64,000 bases of DNA from Rostratula benghalensis (GCA_013399305.1 VXAI01000004.1:186001-250000); one strand, 5' to 3'. Numbered from the stretch's first letter, positions 27,968-42,663 are shown. The notes: a model not told the origin generated them from the letters alone. Numbers and translations are program-made.

Positions 27968-30900
27968 ATCAAAGGGAAAAGAAGGGAAATATGGATTTCC
28001 AAGGACTCCCATGGCTGTTGAGATGGGGGTGGAGCCAGAAGGCAGGATCATGGTGCCTAAAGGTCCTGAGATAGCTGGGTCAGGCAAGGGAGGGAGCTGT
28101 TGTTCAGAACGTTGATATCCAAAGTTTTTTTCAGATCTCTGTAAAAGACTTATTATTAATTACGTAAATTACCAATACTTTTCCTTTCATAAACTGATCT
28201 GGAATGTTTTCCTGCAACCTTTTAGAAAGTCAGAGGTTCCATAAGGGATTCCACAGGAATCAGCCTTTGGTAGCCAGCAGTATCCCTACTGGAACTTAGT
28301 TTAAACATTCTTACCAGTGCAATGGCCACACAGCTCATAGCTCTTACATGACGAGAGCAGGACAGTAATGAGGTCACAACAGTCATAGAAGAGTTTGGGT
28401 TTTGACTTTTTGTTTGGTTTGAATAGTGTTAAGTCACATATTCATGAATAAGATATACAAACTTACCCTATCCTGGAAAGGAGTGGGTTTGGAAAAGATG
28501 CAAATGTCATACCATTCAAGCAAATACATTCACGTTTTCAGCATGATACTTCATTAAAAAGGATTTAAACAAATCCTAGCAGCATAAATAAGTCATATGA
28601 CTACTCACTTGATTCTCCTTATATATGAGATCAGGTACACACCACAGTACTTCTACAATTCATATAATTATATTTTGCTACCCATGCTTGAAAAAAACTA
28701 TGCTTTTCAAAATACACAGTTAATGAAGTCTGAAGAAATCACGTATCAGAGAAAAATGTGAAGAATTCAGTGTGCTTAGTTTATAAAAAGAAAATTGAGA
28801 GATGACTCAACAGAGAATAAGCACCTTTGTGGGCAGGAAAAAAAGGATATGAAAAAGTTCTTTTGTAGCAGGAACTGGGTTCCAGGCCTAAGAGGAAACC
28901 GACCACACATCAACACATCTGGAATTTTTCCAAGAATATCAAATGAACGTTAATAAGCTTTCCTTGCATAACATTCAATATTAGGGAGTTAAATGAACCA
29001 TGAAAAGCTAATAAGCCAAAAAAGCAAATTTCTGACTCCTTTGTTATTCTCAGTTGCTTTTTCTGAAGCATGAAGGGAATCTTTAGAGGCAAATATGATT
29101 AATTGGTTTATATTTGAAGCTTTAAGTGAAAACGTTGTATAAATAACCCTACACTCACTTGACATTAACAGAGCAGGAACGCTATACCCCACTTTACTGA
29201 AGATGTTTATATTGCAGCTGTAAGTATGTGATAACATTCAGTCTTTAGTGGTTGCTGGAGGTAATAAAGAATTTGGAATGGTGTTGGATTATTTATTTTT
29301 AATTGCATTCTCTTGCTTCATGTGATGATGATACACATTATATTCATTGGAGTGGTGTGTATGTTATTCTGAAATTTTTGTTAGAAAACTTTACTACTCA
29401 CAGAGACTTTAGAGTTTATCAAAAAACAAATAAAAACCCCCAAGAAATACAAAAAAATACAACACAGAAATGAGAAAAAAAAATTGGGTGAAAAAGTCAG
29501 AATTCCATGCTTCCAAAAAACAGCTGAACAGCCTCATGACTGTCAGAATCCTCAGAGGAAAAAGGTTACCCACTAACCAAGCAAAAACATATAGTAAAAG
29601 AAAAAGACTTGGCACTTGAAACAATGAAAAAGGATAGGAAAAGAAAGCATTTGAAGCAAATTTACAGAAATTTTAAATGGAGCTTCAAGAAGAGATTGGT
29701 AGTTCTGAACAGAAACCTTTATTCCCCTTTTGAATAGTCAAGAAGTTTGAATAAAAGTCAAGAAATGAGATTTACCAACATTCTTACAACAGTTTTCACA
29801 CATTTGAAATCAGTAAACATGAAAAAAAAAAAATCAGAATCTCTTTGCAGAGCGTGTAAACAGAGGGAAAGGGTCTCTTGTCAGAGAACAGAGAGAAAGT
29901 AAGTATATTGTGTAGCTACTTAGACAACGCAGTCATATAATGTAATGTTTTCATACATATTTAGATGCTGCCTTTATGTAGCACTCATTCTCTGGCTGGC
30001 AGCACACAAGCTGCTTTAGTAGAATGGTCCACACGGGATTCATAAGTACTTTACTTTAAAATTACTACGATAGGTATAATAGTGCTGTCATATAAAACAG
30101 CCGAACACTTTACTGTGTAAATCAGTTCTGTCCCCAAAGATCAAAAAGACAAAGAACCTTGGAAGTATTCAGCACTGAAATTAGTCATGGGAGGCAAGTA
30201 AAACTGGTTGCTCAAGAAGCACTGTACAAGAATGCCAACAGCTAAAACCAGTACTACGAACACAGAAAGCACAGGCACAAGCTCATCATTAACTCTGATC
30301 AAGTAGAGAGGCACATGACCAGGAGCTCCTGGCCATCAATAAGCTGGAGACATGGTATTCTGGGGAGAAGGGGGAGAGGGAATTTCTCTTGTCAATTTAC
30401 ATTTTCTTCTCTCATCATTATCTTATACATTTCTGTTTTTCCTTCATTTCTTGAAATCTTTCCCTATAACCCTCCTATTTTGATTTCAATTTCTCTCTTC
30501 CCTGGCTCATTTTTTACTTTGCATTTTTTCTCCATCCATGTAAGAGGAAAAAGGGGTATTTTTAGACCAGTGTCAAGAAACTTGCTCATTGTTAATGGCA
30601 CATCATCAGGTTGCATTATCCCCTCTCTTACCCTTCAACTTCAAATTAAAATATAAGAAATCATCCCTTTCTGTTCTGAGACAGACAATTGACAAATAAG
30701 CCAACCCAGGATCCTTAGATTAATACAATTTTGCACTCCTTTTCAGTTTCAGAGTAGGATCTGGTATTCAGCAAGTTAGTTGGTTCATGCAGTACTGCAC
30801 TGGTATACCCAATCACATCCAAACAAGAACGGGGCAAAATGTTGTACCTGCTTTTACACTTGACTACATATTTGGTTCAGTGTTTCATCAATACCATTAC

Positions 30901-31573
30901 ATGCATGACATTTTTCACCAAAGAGCTGATTTCTTCAGCTTCAATTTCTTATGCTTCAAGGAAGCATAAAGCCCCCACAGACTCTACACAAGGGTCTATA
31001 TTTATTGTCTGGAGATACCAGACCATGGTGTACACCTGGGCCTCAGCCTAGAATAGAATCAGATTCAGCTGGACACTCACCTTACTCTGGGAAGCAGACA
31101 TGCCACAAGCTGAATGGACTAGATATAGACTGAAGGAAAAAAATAACAAGTTTGTGGGAAGCGCACAGAAGAACCAGAAAGAGAGTGAAAGATGTGACAG
31201 AAATGCAGGAATTGAAACCTATTATGTTTTCTTTCTTTTAATGGAAATTTTAAATATGTGGTACATCAATGGTCAATTATTTTCCTTAAAAAAAATATCA
31301 TTTTTATTTCATTCCTAAAGCAATAATCACGCTAATAATTAACGCTTACTTACAAATATCCAGTTTAGATTTTATGTACACAGTTTGTTGGTTTATTTTT
31401 TTTATATCCTTATGAATCAGAGATGGCAGGCTATCTTATATTATTCTATCATGGTAGGAAGCATTCACCAGACTAAATAAGAGACCCTTCATTGTCCTTT
31501 CAGAAAATAAAGATGTCTTCTCATAATTCTCTCTATCTTAAAAGCTAGCAGTCTACCTAAAAATCTTTAAGAT

Positions 31574-31620
31574 GTGTGGAAGCCGCCTGTTTTGTAAGAG
31601 GTGTGGAAGCCGCCTGTTTT
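31574..31620. repeat. Direct repeat, 20 bp, 7-bp spacer
   Basis: GTGTGGAAGCCGCCTGTTTT occurs at 31574-31593 and identically at 31601-31620, separated by GTAAGAG. The unit is GC-rich with a CpG, unlike its surroundings. Confidence 0.95.
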
Positions 31621-33645
31621 TTTCAGCTCCCTTCCAGAATTCTAGCAGTGGTTCAACTACTTTGGGGCACAATTTCAGTTACAAAGCCTCCAGAGTTCTC
31701 AGCGTGTAAATCCCAGTAATAATTGTGTTCTAGCTGTGCCTGTAACAAGCCAGAGAAGCTGAGAAGATCATGTTTACATCTCTAATTCCCCACCAGTCAG
31801 TCTCTGCTGTGTGCCTGGAGATTGCATACAGTTAAGTATATAAAAGACAGTACAAAAAAGTTTCCCAGCATCCAGGCCTGCTATGTCCAGCCTTTGAATT
31901 GCCACAGCCACAAAAAGGCGGCACACTGGAATACTGCCACGCAAACAGTGCTCAGGGATATATCTGCCCTCTACCAAATTCTGCCATTTCTAAAATTGTT
32001 GCAACACAACCATTTTCTGATTGTATTCTAGTTTTATTTTGCAAGCCTTATTTTAGCTAGAGCTTGCTCCTTTTTCTGCTTAAAAAGACTCATTCTATCA
32101 GGGATCAGAAAAAACAGAATAAAAGCAAGATTTTTAAAATTTTAGTTTATTTTTTATTAGACACCAGAGATTTCCACTCAGATGAGGGTAAGAATTTATC
32201 TTACGTTAAATTCCTGCAGAAGATACCCCTAACACTTTGCTGCATGACAACGCAGTCATTATACCAGAATAGTACTGTTACTACTCTTTCATTCTATGAC
32301 ATGTGAGAGATATGCATAAGACACAATAAACTGCATATCTTATCTCTCAGGAGTGATGTTATAGCCCTTACATCCCAAACATTTCCAGAACAACCTCATG
32401 AAAGTCCAAGCACTGATTTAGCAGAATCTACACCACTCAACAAAGTCCTCAGTGTTGCTGAGGCCTGAGCTGTCAGCATCTCCATATGCTCTTCCCCATG
32501 TGGAAAGTCTGCCACTTCTCAAAATACTTTCTCATCGTCTTACAAAAGTTACTTTTACTGGAGGCAAAATACAAGTTAATATAAAATAATTCAGTGTTCA
32601 AAATATGCAAAAATAATTTTAGGTGGATTTTTTGTAAGAACATGTTCTTTAATATTCCATCACAGAATCACCTGGCAGCTTACAGACACAATGGCCTTAT
32701 TACCATTGTGTGTCATATTATAAACATTAGACAGGTCAGAAGAAAAGAACGAGACCACTGAAATAATTTAGAAAACTGTGTACATACTTGGCAGCCCTCC
32801 CTGAGGGATCAGCTTTTCATTAATGATGAAAATGAAACCCAAAATTGGTGACCTAGCAGATAGGGAAAAAAAATATATCTAAATATCTTAACATTAACAT
32901 ATCAACTTGTACAATATTCTTCTTCAGAATGGGTGTTCATCCTTGGAATTAGCCAGAAAAAATAATGATTTCTGGTTTTAATATGGAATCTATACTTTCT
33001 ATTAGTGTACATATTTAATTAATTTAAGGAATACATGATGTTGGTTCTGCTTCCGAGTTCTCTAATTAAGAGTAGCTTAAAAGTACTGAGAATAAATATG
33101 TACTGATGTCAAACCACAGAGAATGTCAGTTTATTTATTTTCTAGTTTTATGCCTTCTGGAAATACTCACAATAGATTTTGAAATTAATTCTTGTGTGAA
33201 ACAAAGGTTTTCTATACAATACAAACTTGTTTTCATTTTAGGACTCTCATAAATATACTGTGCAAGATCAATCTTTGATGGTGTTCTTTGAGATGAATCT
33301 TGACAAGTTGACAATATGCATTTGTTAAAAGAATATTGGACATTTTAGCTGGCTGTTCTTTCCAGATGTAAGTATAAACAGGGCTATACAGTAATAGTGA
33401 TGTGATAGGCTACAGAAGGATCTTTTGGAAAACAGAAAGGTAAAGGTCATGACAGAGCAGAAGAAAACAGAAATGAAAGCAGATTGCCAAAGCCAAGTGT
33501 GTTTCACAACAGACTTCTATTAGAAGCACTAACACTTCTGTTAGCACTACAATCTCTTTAAACAGGCACAGAACCACAACCGTGGATTTGTCATGTAGAA
33601 AGTATATACTCAGTATTACCTTTCAAAGGGAGTCACTTCTGAAAA

Positions 33646-33667
33646 ATATATATATATATATATATAA
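33646..33667. repeat. (TA)n microsatellite
   Basis: About 11 uninterrupted AT dinucleotides after GAAAA. It is probably polymorphic. Confidence 0.95.
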
Positions 33668-33884
33668 GCCCCATACAGACTTTTATGGCAGATATTAACA
33701 TGGAACAGTGGAATGGCCATACTATATCTGACTATACTGACATGCAGCCCACCATGAGTTTTCTCCATAACTAGATGCTTAGGAAAGAATAAGAACATAT
33801 TTGATGTCTCCCTCTAATAGAATCAAAGATATCTTTCTTGACTAGGACTTTTGGACATCATTTACATTCAGGCTCCCACCCATA

Positions 33885-34045
33885 AATGAACTTTGAAAAT
33901 CTCCAAGGGTAGGGGTAGTATGTTCCAGTGCTGCACCACCCCCATAGTGAAAAGGTTTTTCCTAATCCAAGTTAAACCTCAGAAGGCACTATTTAGTCCC
34001 TTTTTCCCTTGTATGTAGTCTAGCACAACCAGTCCCCATCCACTC
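33885..34045 (-). mobile_element. Decayed CR1 fragment
   Basis: CTCCAAGGGTAGGGGTAGTA, TGTTCCAGTGCTGCACCACC and CCCATAGTGAAAAGGTTTTT follow the order of the CR1 3' region on the minus strand, with many substitutions. The terminal repeat is not visible. This is an old copy; the ends are approximate. Confidence 0.7.
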
Positions 34046-37000
34046 CCACTGAGACACTCATGATTTTCTAGACCTCTGTTATATCTATATCATATCCTTT
34101 AGTAGTAATTTATATATAAAAATGAAGAATTAAGATGTCTCTATCACATCAGCCATGATGGCAAAACAAGTTTCCACAGAGGTTCAACCAGATACAGAAT
34201 CTGATCTTCGTTAGGAGAAATTAAACAAAATAAGAAAGCCAGTCATGGACACAATTTCTTCTAAATGCTTCAAATGCTAACTTGCTGACACAAAACAACA
34301 AATAAACCCACCTTATACAGGAAAGGAGAAAAAATGATAAGCAGGTACAACGAATGCAAAACTCAAAATAGCAAATGAATTTTCACATTAAAAGATGGTT
34401 ATTCGAACCTTTAACAAAACTAGGTATGAAAAGGGATTATTATTTACAATTATAAAATTCATTCTGTAATGAAATTAAGCTTTGTATTTTGCACTCCTCC
34501 CAATAAAATTGCCTTTTAACAACACAATATTGACATTTATTCAAAGGCTTTCAATTGTCTTTGGAGAAAAGCAGGAATATTTATCAGACCAATACTGTCC
34601 GCATTAATTTTTAGAAATGAAGATGTTATTTTCCTTAGAAATTGATTAACTTTTGACACTGTACCACACCATTGCAACCATTAATTTAAGAAAATATGGT
34701 GGATTCATATTTTCACTTGAAATATAAGCAGGTGTGAGACCTAAAATAAAATAAACCTTTTTTCCTAACATTATTCTTAAGCCTCTTTTACCCCTCCAAA
34801 TTAGACCATTTTAAGTAATTCATATAATATTAAGTTAATTTCATATTAAATATGCATCTAAATGGGTACTGCATAATTTCACCATGTAATAACATTAATA
34901 AAATAACTAATGGTAACTGTATGCACCAAACAGGCTCCTTTTCCATTACAAAAAGGGTTAATTCTTCCCCAGTTAACACTGATGCCAGAATTTCCCTTTT
35001 CCAGCCAGAAAGGGCACACAGACTATTTCAGAGAGGAGTGCTTTCACTGCTATGTAACCAACTCTGCCATATATGCACAGCACAGTAAGAATTACATAGG
35101 GTAGGTTTGAGACTTCCCTAAGCCTCATTGCACACATTACTACTTATATGTCTCTCAGTTCTCCTTGGGTAAGCATGTGCCTGGAATAATGTTCATTTTG
35201 TCATAACAATTCATTTTGCCCACTCTTGTCCATTTACTTTCCTGAGGGGTATTCAGGATTGTGTATACGTTTTGTAGGTTGGTTCACTTACTTGTTCAGG
35301 TATGCAACCTCCTGCCTGCTACATTTATTGGGAACCCATCATTGCTCCCATGCAACTGGACATGTACATATCATCCCTCTCCGTGCATGTCAGGTCCACA
35401 GAGGAAAAGAAGGGAACACATAACCTAGAAATATGGCACCCTAAATCCATCTAGCTGAGCCAGAATTTGTCTTGCCCCAACAAGTTTTCCATGTTACTTC
35501 TGGTGCATCACTTAGGCCCCACTGGCTACAGCCTTGTGTGTTTCCGGAGCATATAATAAAATAAAAATAATCCAAATCCTGGGAACAAAAATTAGGCCAC
35601 AGAAATATACGACGAGTACACAAAGGCAAAAAGAGAGATCAGATAGTGAGACCAGGACTCGGGGACATCTGAGTTTCATAAGTCTGCAGTGAGAGTCTAG
35701 AGACCAGAAGCACAACAGATAAGTTTGCCTACTGCTTCTAGGTCCAAGTTGGTCAAAACAACCTCAGCATAGATATATCGACATGTAAATCATGGTTAAT
35801 CTGCAAGCTGGATAAGTGAACCACAGTTTATCAAGAGTTGATCATATATGCAAAACGTTAACTACAAAATAGCCTTGTCCATAAGTTCTTGTCACAGCTC
35901 CAGTTTTCGTAGCTTACATTGCCCTGGTTGAGAAATTAAGCCACAAACAATAAGAGGAAAACTTAACATGATTTATTTTCTAGCAGTTCTTCTAGGCAGA
36001 AGCACATTTTCAGCAGTATTATTCAGATTAGCCTCTCAGAAGCTTATTTTAAGCAGACTTTTTAAAACTCTGTTGGACTCCTATGGCAAGGAATTTATAG
36101 CCTGAGTAGAACTGATCTGGGTGAAATGTGCATATTGTTGCAAGTGAATTAATTACCTTGATTTAAAAAAAAAAAAATCAAATAAATTCAGATAAGAGAC
36201 TACTGCAATTGCAGGCTGCAAAAAACCTTACATTTACAACAAAAAAAATAATTATACACCAGTTCCATGAAGCACATAAAAGCAACACTTTTATAGACCA
36301 TAGATTATATATTTGTAGATCACCATGAGCAGTCAGTACTGGAAAGTCCCTAACTATCCTGTAGTTGAATACCATTTAGTTGTCAAGAGTCATCCACACA
36401 GGTAAAGACTTAGAAAGAGATAAAAATTATTTCCACCTGCATATTAAGCACAACGCTCTGTGACTCTCCAGAGGGAACCTGAAATCATTTGTAGAAGTAA
36501 AACTTAAACAAGAAAAATAGTCTTCTTAAATTGCAAAAGACTATCAGTTAAGAAAATTATATTACATTTTTCTCTGAAATAATCCAGGATTATTTTGGCT
36601 TTTTAAAATAATCACTTCCAAGTACTGCACAGTATATGATATTAACCTCTTGATTAGCAAATAAAAAGCCTCATTACAGTCAAGAACAGTGAAGGCTGGG
36701 CCAGGGCCAGGCAAATTCTGAGATAATAGGTCTATCTTTACATTCTTATATTTAAATTATTATTAATTTTGCACTTGTCCAAGCATAAAGAACTAGTGAA
36801 GAAAAAAAATTCAGTGTCTATATTTCCTATTCAAGCTCACGCCATTCTGCTGCCTCTATTTAAATGCAGTGTCCGCAGAACACCACAAAGCAATACTTTC
36901 TACAACATTGTGCTCTGGAGAAAGATAAATAATAATTTTACCTATCACTTGAATCGTCTTAAAGCAGGACACACAGTTGAGTGTCAAGGAGAATACTGTT

Positions 37001-37459
37001 TTTAAATAGCTAGAACCTATACTGAGTTTTGGGTTTTAACATTATATTATTATTATTCAAGAGCAACAACTTGGCTTAGTAACACCTTAGGGTAACATTG
37101 TGTAGCAGTTAAAAACAACTCACTTAAAAAAACCCCTCATCAAATCTATGAGGCTACTTATTCTAATACAGATTTAGATACCTAAAGTGTCCGTAACATT
37201 TTATTTAGTGCCTGAAATTCTACCTTCTTTGGACAGAGCCAAAAATCAACTGTCCACTATATGGTCCAGTCATACTAGTAGTTTATTTTCTAGTCAAGGG
37301 ATATACTTCTTTCCTTCCATTGGGACGGACCCCATAATAAAAGGATATGCCTTCTTGTCAGCACTGAGCAGCTGCCTAATTAATTTGACTTTAATTTCTT
37401 CTTATGAGGAAGAGCCTGTAAGTGTCTGTGTATCAGCAGCTACAGCAGTGTGCAGTCTG

Positions 37460-37473
37460 CTGCCAGAGGGCAG
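37460..37473 (+). promoter_or_regulatory. Weaker CTCF-like motif
   Basis: CTGCCAGAGGGCAG matches 12 of 14 positions of CCASYAGRKGGCRS, with a perfect AGAGGGCAG half but two mismatches in the CCA part. It lies inside a locally GC-richer patch. Low confidence. Confidence 0.25.
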
Positions 37474-39574
37474 AGCCAATAACACAACTGAGAAAACACA
37501 GATGGTCAGCTGTCGTCCTTTCCCTGGAGCTGAGACAGACAGGGAGGGTAATCCTTCAAAATGGGATGCACTTGGCCTAACTTGTGGGAACGCTACCACA
37601 GGACAGAACAACAGCCTCTCTGGATGCCACTTGTTCAAGCCAGATGTCTTCCATTCTGCTACCTTCCTGCTGATCTGCACGATGGGCACACTATGGATCA
37701 AAGCTGAGAATAACGTTTTCTTCACAATTACTGCAATTTATTATCTCCAAAGAAATATAACAACAGTTCATGAACTTTTATTTCTTCCATTTCATTCACA
37801 CCGCATTTTATTCACTAGTAGTTTTTGCACAATTTAAAAAAAATGTCAAGCCATTTCATTTTATTTTCCCATTCCCTGAACTGCAGGAAGCAATTCTATC
37901 TTTGTAGAATTCAGAATGTCCACTTACTAGGAGCTCATTAAGGTGGTTTAATATTCCTGGAGATTACTTAACTTCACTACCTACTTTATCATAGTAACAT
38001 TTTATAAAAATTCAAAATCAAATTACCCATCTTTTATTATAATGCATACCTAACAGTAATACAGTGAAGTCAGTTCTTGGCAGCTTTTGCCAGTCAATTC
38101 AAGTTATTTTCACATTCCTGTCTTTTCTTTAGTAAACCTTCAGGCCTATTGACATAAATATCGCATGCTAAAATAAAAATGCCCCTCCTACTTTGCTGAA
38201 TTTTACCTTTCGTCACCATGAGTTAGAGAATATGGAGCTGCAGGAATCAGAAGCCTTTAGCACAGTAACTGTTGAGAGAGAAAGGAGCATGACAGATTTG
38301 GGTTAATGCCCAATACCTTATATATCTTAAAGTAATTCATAGCATTGTTCTAACATATCTCAAAAGCTGAGCAGGAAGGAGAAAAGATGCTACTGTTAGT
38401 CAGGTACTTCTTTTGCTCATGAATGCAGAGTGGTTGAATAGAGGGATAATTTTCCTTCAAAGACACAGGATGAAGAAACAATTGAAACACGTGTCCTCGT
38501 TTGACACAGCAAGCTACAAAAATGCTAATGTTTTCCAAAGATTAAAAGTAAGCATATTCTCTAAATCGCATACATTAAATCAATATTGATTAAAAAGGAA
38601 AAAAAAAATTTGTAATTTGTAATGAAACGGAGCCTCAGGGATTTTATGCAGCAGTAATTTACTGGAGGGCAAAAAAGAAAAAAAGAATATACTTCAAAAA
38701 AGCTTGGTATGTATAAGGCCAACTGACTTGTCCTCCTACACATTTCTTCTCAGTTATCTTGCTTTCAGATAACCTAATAAGTAGGTAGCTGATCACTTTG
38801 TCACCTTTACCTATTCTGTTCCTGATATTATCCTACTCTAAATGTGACCTTTCCTGTTCATATACTGAATCCATGTACATTCTTCTTGGCCTTTGCTCAG
38901 GCTTTCAGTTCTTTAAGTCTAGAGACTATAGTTTTGTTACTAATAGGAATGGCAGCTGACAACCTAAGACCTTAATTCTCAAGTTGGATCCTGATACTCA
39001 TAGCACTAAAATAATTTTGAAATAAAACATGAAAACCTTAAAAATTAATCTATATCTAGCTAAAACAAAGTGCTTCATCACAATTCTAGTTTTCAACCTG
39101 TTTCATTTATATAGATATTTTTAGAAAAGCACGTTGACTCTGTACTTTCAAGATTTATACTACCACAGAAAAATACTTCACACAGATACACTTTATTTCA
39201 CATGCTATTTTTTTAATCTTGTGATTTTTTTTCTTTTACTTCTGGGCTTTCTGTCTTAGAACCATCCAGTGATAATTACATTTTCTTCAAAGCATTTGAT
39301 TCATGCTATTTCCTTCTGTCCTACTAGTACTCTGTAAAGAACAATTAATCACAACCCTTTGATCTTAAATTGCATGAGCCACCGTTATTTAGCCACCTTT
39401 CAGTGTTCTAATGGACTTTATTCAACATATATCTAAGAGACTTATTTAGTCTGTATAGCTGCAATTTCTACTAAGCAACACAGTAACTACATCTTGCATG
39501 CAAACTTGGATCCTTTACACAATGGATTGATAACAAAGTCCTTTAGTTTGTTGCAATTTTAGATTTTTGAGCTT

Positions 39575-39586
39575 CCCCCCCCCCCC
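39575..39586. repeat. Poly-C tract (12 C)
   Basis: An uninterrupted C homopolymer in AT-rich DNA, between GAGCTT and TTACATTTC. Such tracts are prone to length errors in sequencing. Confidence 0.95.
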
Positions 39587-39964
39587 TTACATTTCAGAAA
39601 TTTCAAAACTTTTTCAGGAGAAGTTGAAGTCAGATCTTCCTATCGAGCACCCAAATATATAGGTCAAACCTTTGTAACTGCAGATCAGGCCGCAGATATG
39701 TTAATACAAAAACAAGCTGTTCCACTCTTCCTATCAAAAATTTCCTTGACTCTTGACCTCCATTGGCACAGAGAACATGGTTTGGCTATGAGATCTTTGG
39801 CAGCTGCTGAGAAGGGTCGTCATTACCTCTTAAGAGAGACACGTCCTTTTGTCTAAATAAATATCCAAAACCCCAAAAAGATAATTGTGAAGAAAACTAG
39901 ATGGAAGAAATCACATAGGTAGTTAAAATGCTATGCAGACGACAGAAAACTCATTAAAACTCAT

Positions 39965-39978
39965 AAAAAAAAAAAAAA
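39965..39978. repeat. Poly-A tract (14 A)
   Basis: An uninterrupted homopolymer after ACTCAT and before CCGAGACAG. No retroposed body is seen. Confidence 0.9.
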
Positions 39979-42663
39979 CCGAGACAGCTGTCAAAAAAGC
40001 TCAGCTATAAATGTTTAAATATGTTTAAATTATTACATAATTTGAGTAAGAAGTGACTGTAAAATGATATCATTTGAAGTTCTATTTGCAACAAATCCTC
40101 TATGGTTTAGCACAGTTTTAGAAAAACTGAAGAAAACTGAAAAAGAAGCAAATAAATACACATACAAAAGTGGCTATGACTTAAGAAGATAGATTGAAGG
40201 AGCTGCATTTATGAGCATAAATATTAGATTTAATCACAGAACATACCCACCTATACTCTCAGTGACAGATGTCTTATCCTTTGACAGAGAACGTTCTGGA
40301 CACCACAGTAATATTTGTTTTGGCTAATGAATCAAGAAATCAATATACACTGTACTTTAGAAAATAAAAAAATTGGAAAATATTACATCCTATGAGTACT
40401 TCACAGGTGATTATGTAAGTAAAGGGAATCATTCAGTGCTGCTGAAGATATTGTGAATGTTATCAAAGGAGTTACAGAAAGAAACTAATAATTCATGAGC
40501 TAAATGCTATTACTCATTAGTAAGAGTCCTGTAACAGTAGGAAGATACTAGAAATGAAAATATGCAACAGCATAAATAGCACATTAGTGGACAAGATGAA
40601 GGGATTTGTTTTGTAATAATGCACGGGCCAATGATGTTACAGTGTCCTTTTCTTGTCTTCTAGTTTTTGCTATTGCCTGCATAAAAATCACAGACTTAAG
40701 CTTCAATTTTATGGAAAAGAAAGACAGAAGAACAGAGCATTGGAAAAAAGTGTAACAAATGCCAGGAAACTCAATTTTAAGTGGAACTATATAGAGGTAA
40801 CTGCTTCCACAAATGAGTTGCACCTCAATTACGGTTCCATCTTACTATGCTTTTCCATTGCAATTAGTTTCTTTGTGGAAATCAACACATATGCACCAGG
40901 ACCCTCCGTTTTAGAGCTCTTCTCAATTCAAACAGTGACAATTCTCTCTCTGCTATGTTCAATAAAGCGTAAGAGATCCTCCTGAAAATTACAATTTCAC
41001 TGACACAATCAGTAAATTCAGCTAAAAGCTGAAAAACCACTAGCATACACAAATACGTTTTTAAGTTTAACCAGTGAATTGTCTGTATTGGTTGGATGTA
41101 TTCATACGATCACATTGCTCGTTTTACAGAACTTTTACAAAACAAAAATTTGATGAAGTTGTGTTTCTTACAATTCATTAATTTTTAATGAAATCTAAGA
41201 ATTTGCTTCCACTTTGTTTACATCTGAACCAAATTAAACAGTATTAATTGAACACCACAGTCTGTAGCCTGTAGTATGTGGCCTGCCTGAATAGTATTAT
41301 TCTGCTAACAGTGCACATTAGTGTCAGAAACAGTATGAGTCACAGGAAATGCATAGTTTTAAAACAAATCAGTCTCCTTTAAGATGCACTCTTATTTTTA
41401 ATTTCAAATTGAGTTTCTTTTCTTGAATTGGATGTGTTAAGAGTTAAGAAAAAGGCTCTCGGTGGCAAGTGTTTTGTGCACTGACTGGAAGAGGAACAGC
41501 CAAGTTTTAAGGATTCACAGAAAATCTACAGCCATTGTAGAGGGGACAGCATGAACCGGGCTCCAGAGACCTGCCAAAGCCAATTAACATCCTTTTTCAG
41601 CAGTGAATACTAATTTTGCAAACTCTAATGAATGAGTTCTTACCTGTAGAAATTTGCTTCTGTGGAAGCTATAATTAATCCAATAAATGAAGATTTTTCA
41701 TACTTAAAATGAAACTTTCTGCATCAACATATAATCAGTAGATTTAATCCTGAAAAACTTTAACATTTAAATGTAGCTTCACATATATTTGTTAAACAGC
41801 ATACTGGATTCAACAGCAAGGATGCCCCAGAAGCTTTGTTATACCGAAGTTGAAAGAAACGTTACTATTATTCTGGTATTTGCCTGTAAAGTCCATTTGA
41901 ATTTGTTTTCAAGTCAAAAGGATCTTAAAATATCAGTCAGAATCATCAGCTATACATTTTGCAACAAAATGTGCAAAACCAAATTAGCGTGTGAGCCTGG
42001 GTGGCACATGAAAACTATTCTCGTGTTGTACACGCAAAAGGGAACATCATTGCTATCTCTCTCTTCAACATCTTACCTACAAATCCCAGAAAGGCTGGTT
42101 AAAAGGGTTTTATGTATTGTGCCAAAGAGCGAGGAAACAAAGCTGGAACGAATACTGCAAACTGGGGGTGGGTGGGTGTGTGGTTTAAAAGCTGAACAAG
42201 TTGTAGCTGCTGTACCTGTCCCTCCCTCCATTGCCAGCCTTCCCAGCCTCTAGCCTCAATCTGACAGAGAATTTGACAGAATTTTACAGAATCCTCATAG
42301 GGACACCAATATTCAAATATTCAAAATCTGCTGAACTGAAAGCCTAGCTTTTAAGAATACAGAATTCGTATTTTGAAAGAATTATTTCTTGCATTATGAT
42401 TTTTCTTAGCTATACCTGAATATTGATACAGCCAATTTATTTTATGACAAAACTGTGGCCTGCACAGAAATGAGGTGGAGGAGCGGAACAGCAAGAAGTC
42501 CAGGAGAAAAACCAAAACCAAATCAAAACACTTTCATGAAGGAAACAGCAGCTTAATCTTGTTTTGAAGTGGATGTATTGAATTCAGGGATTAATAAAAA
42601 GACTCCACAACAAAGACCTCAAACGCTACAAAAAACAGCTTGTTTCCATTCTGAATCTTTCTT

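Larger units (their letters stand above)
22894..33884. other. Non-coding flank
   Basis: AT-rich intergenic DNA with the A/GA microsatellite at 27.9 kb, the 20-bp direct repeat at 31.6 kb and the TA microsatellite at 33.6 kb. A slightly GC-richer stretch at about 26.88-27.13 kb carries no recognised repeat or exon. Confidence 0.65.
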
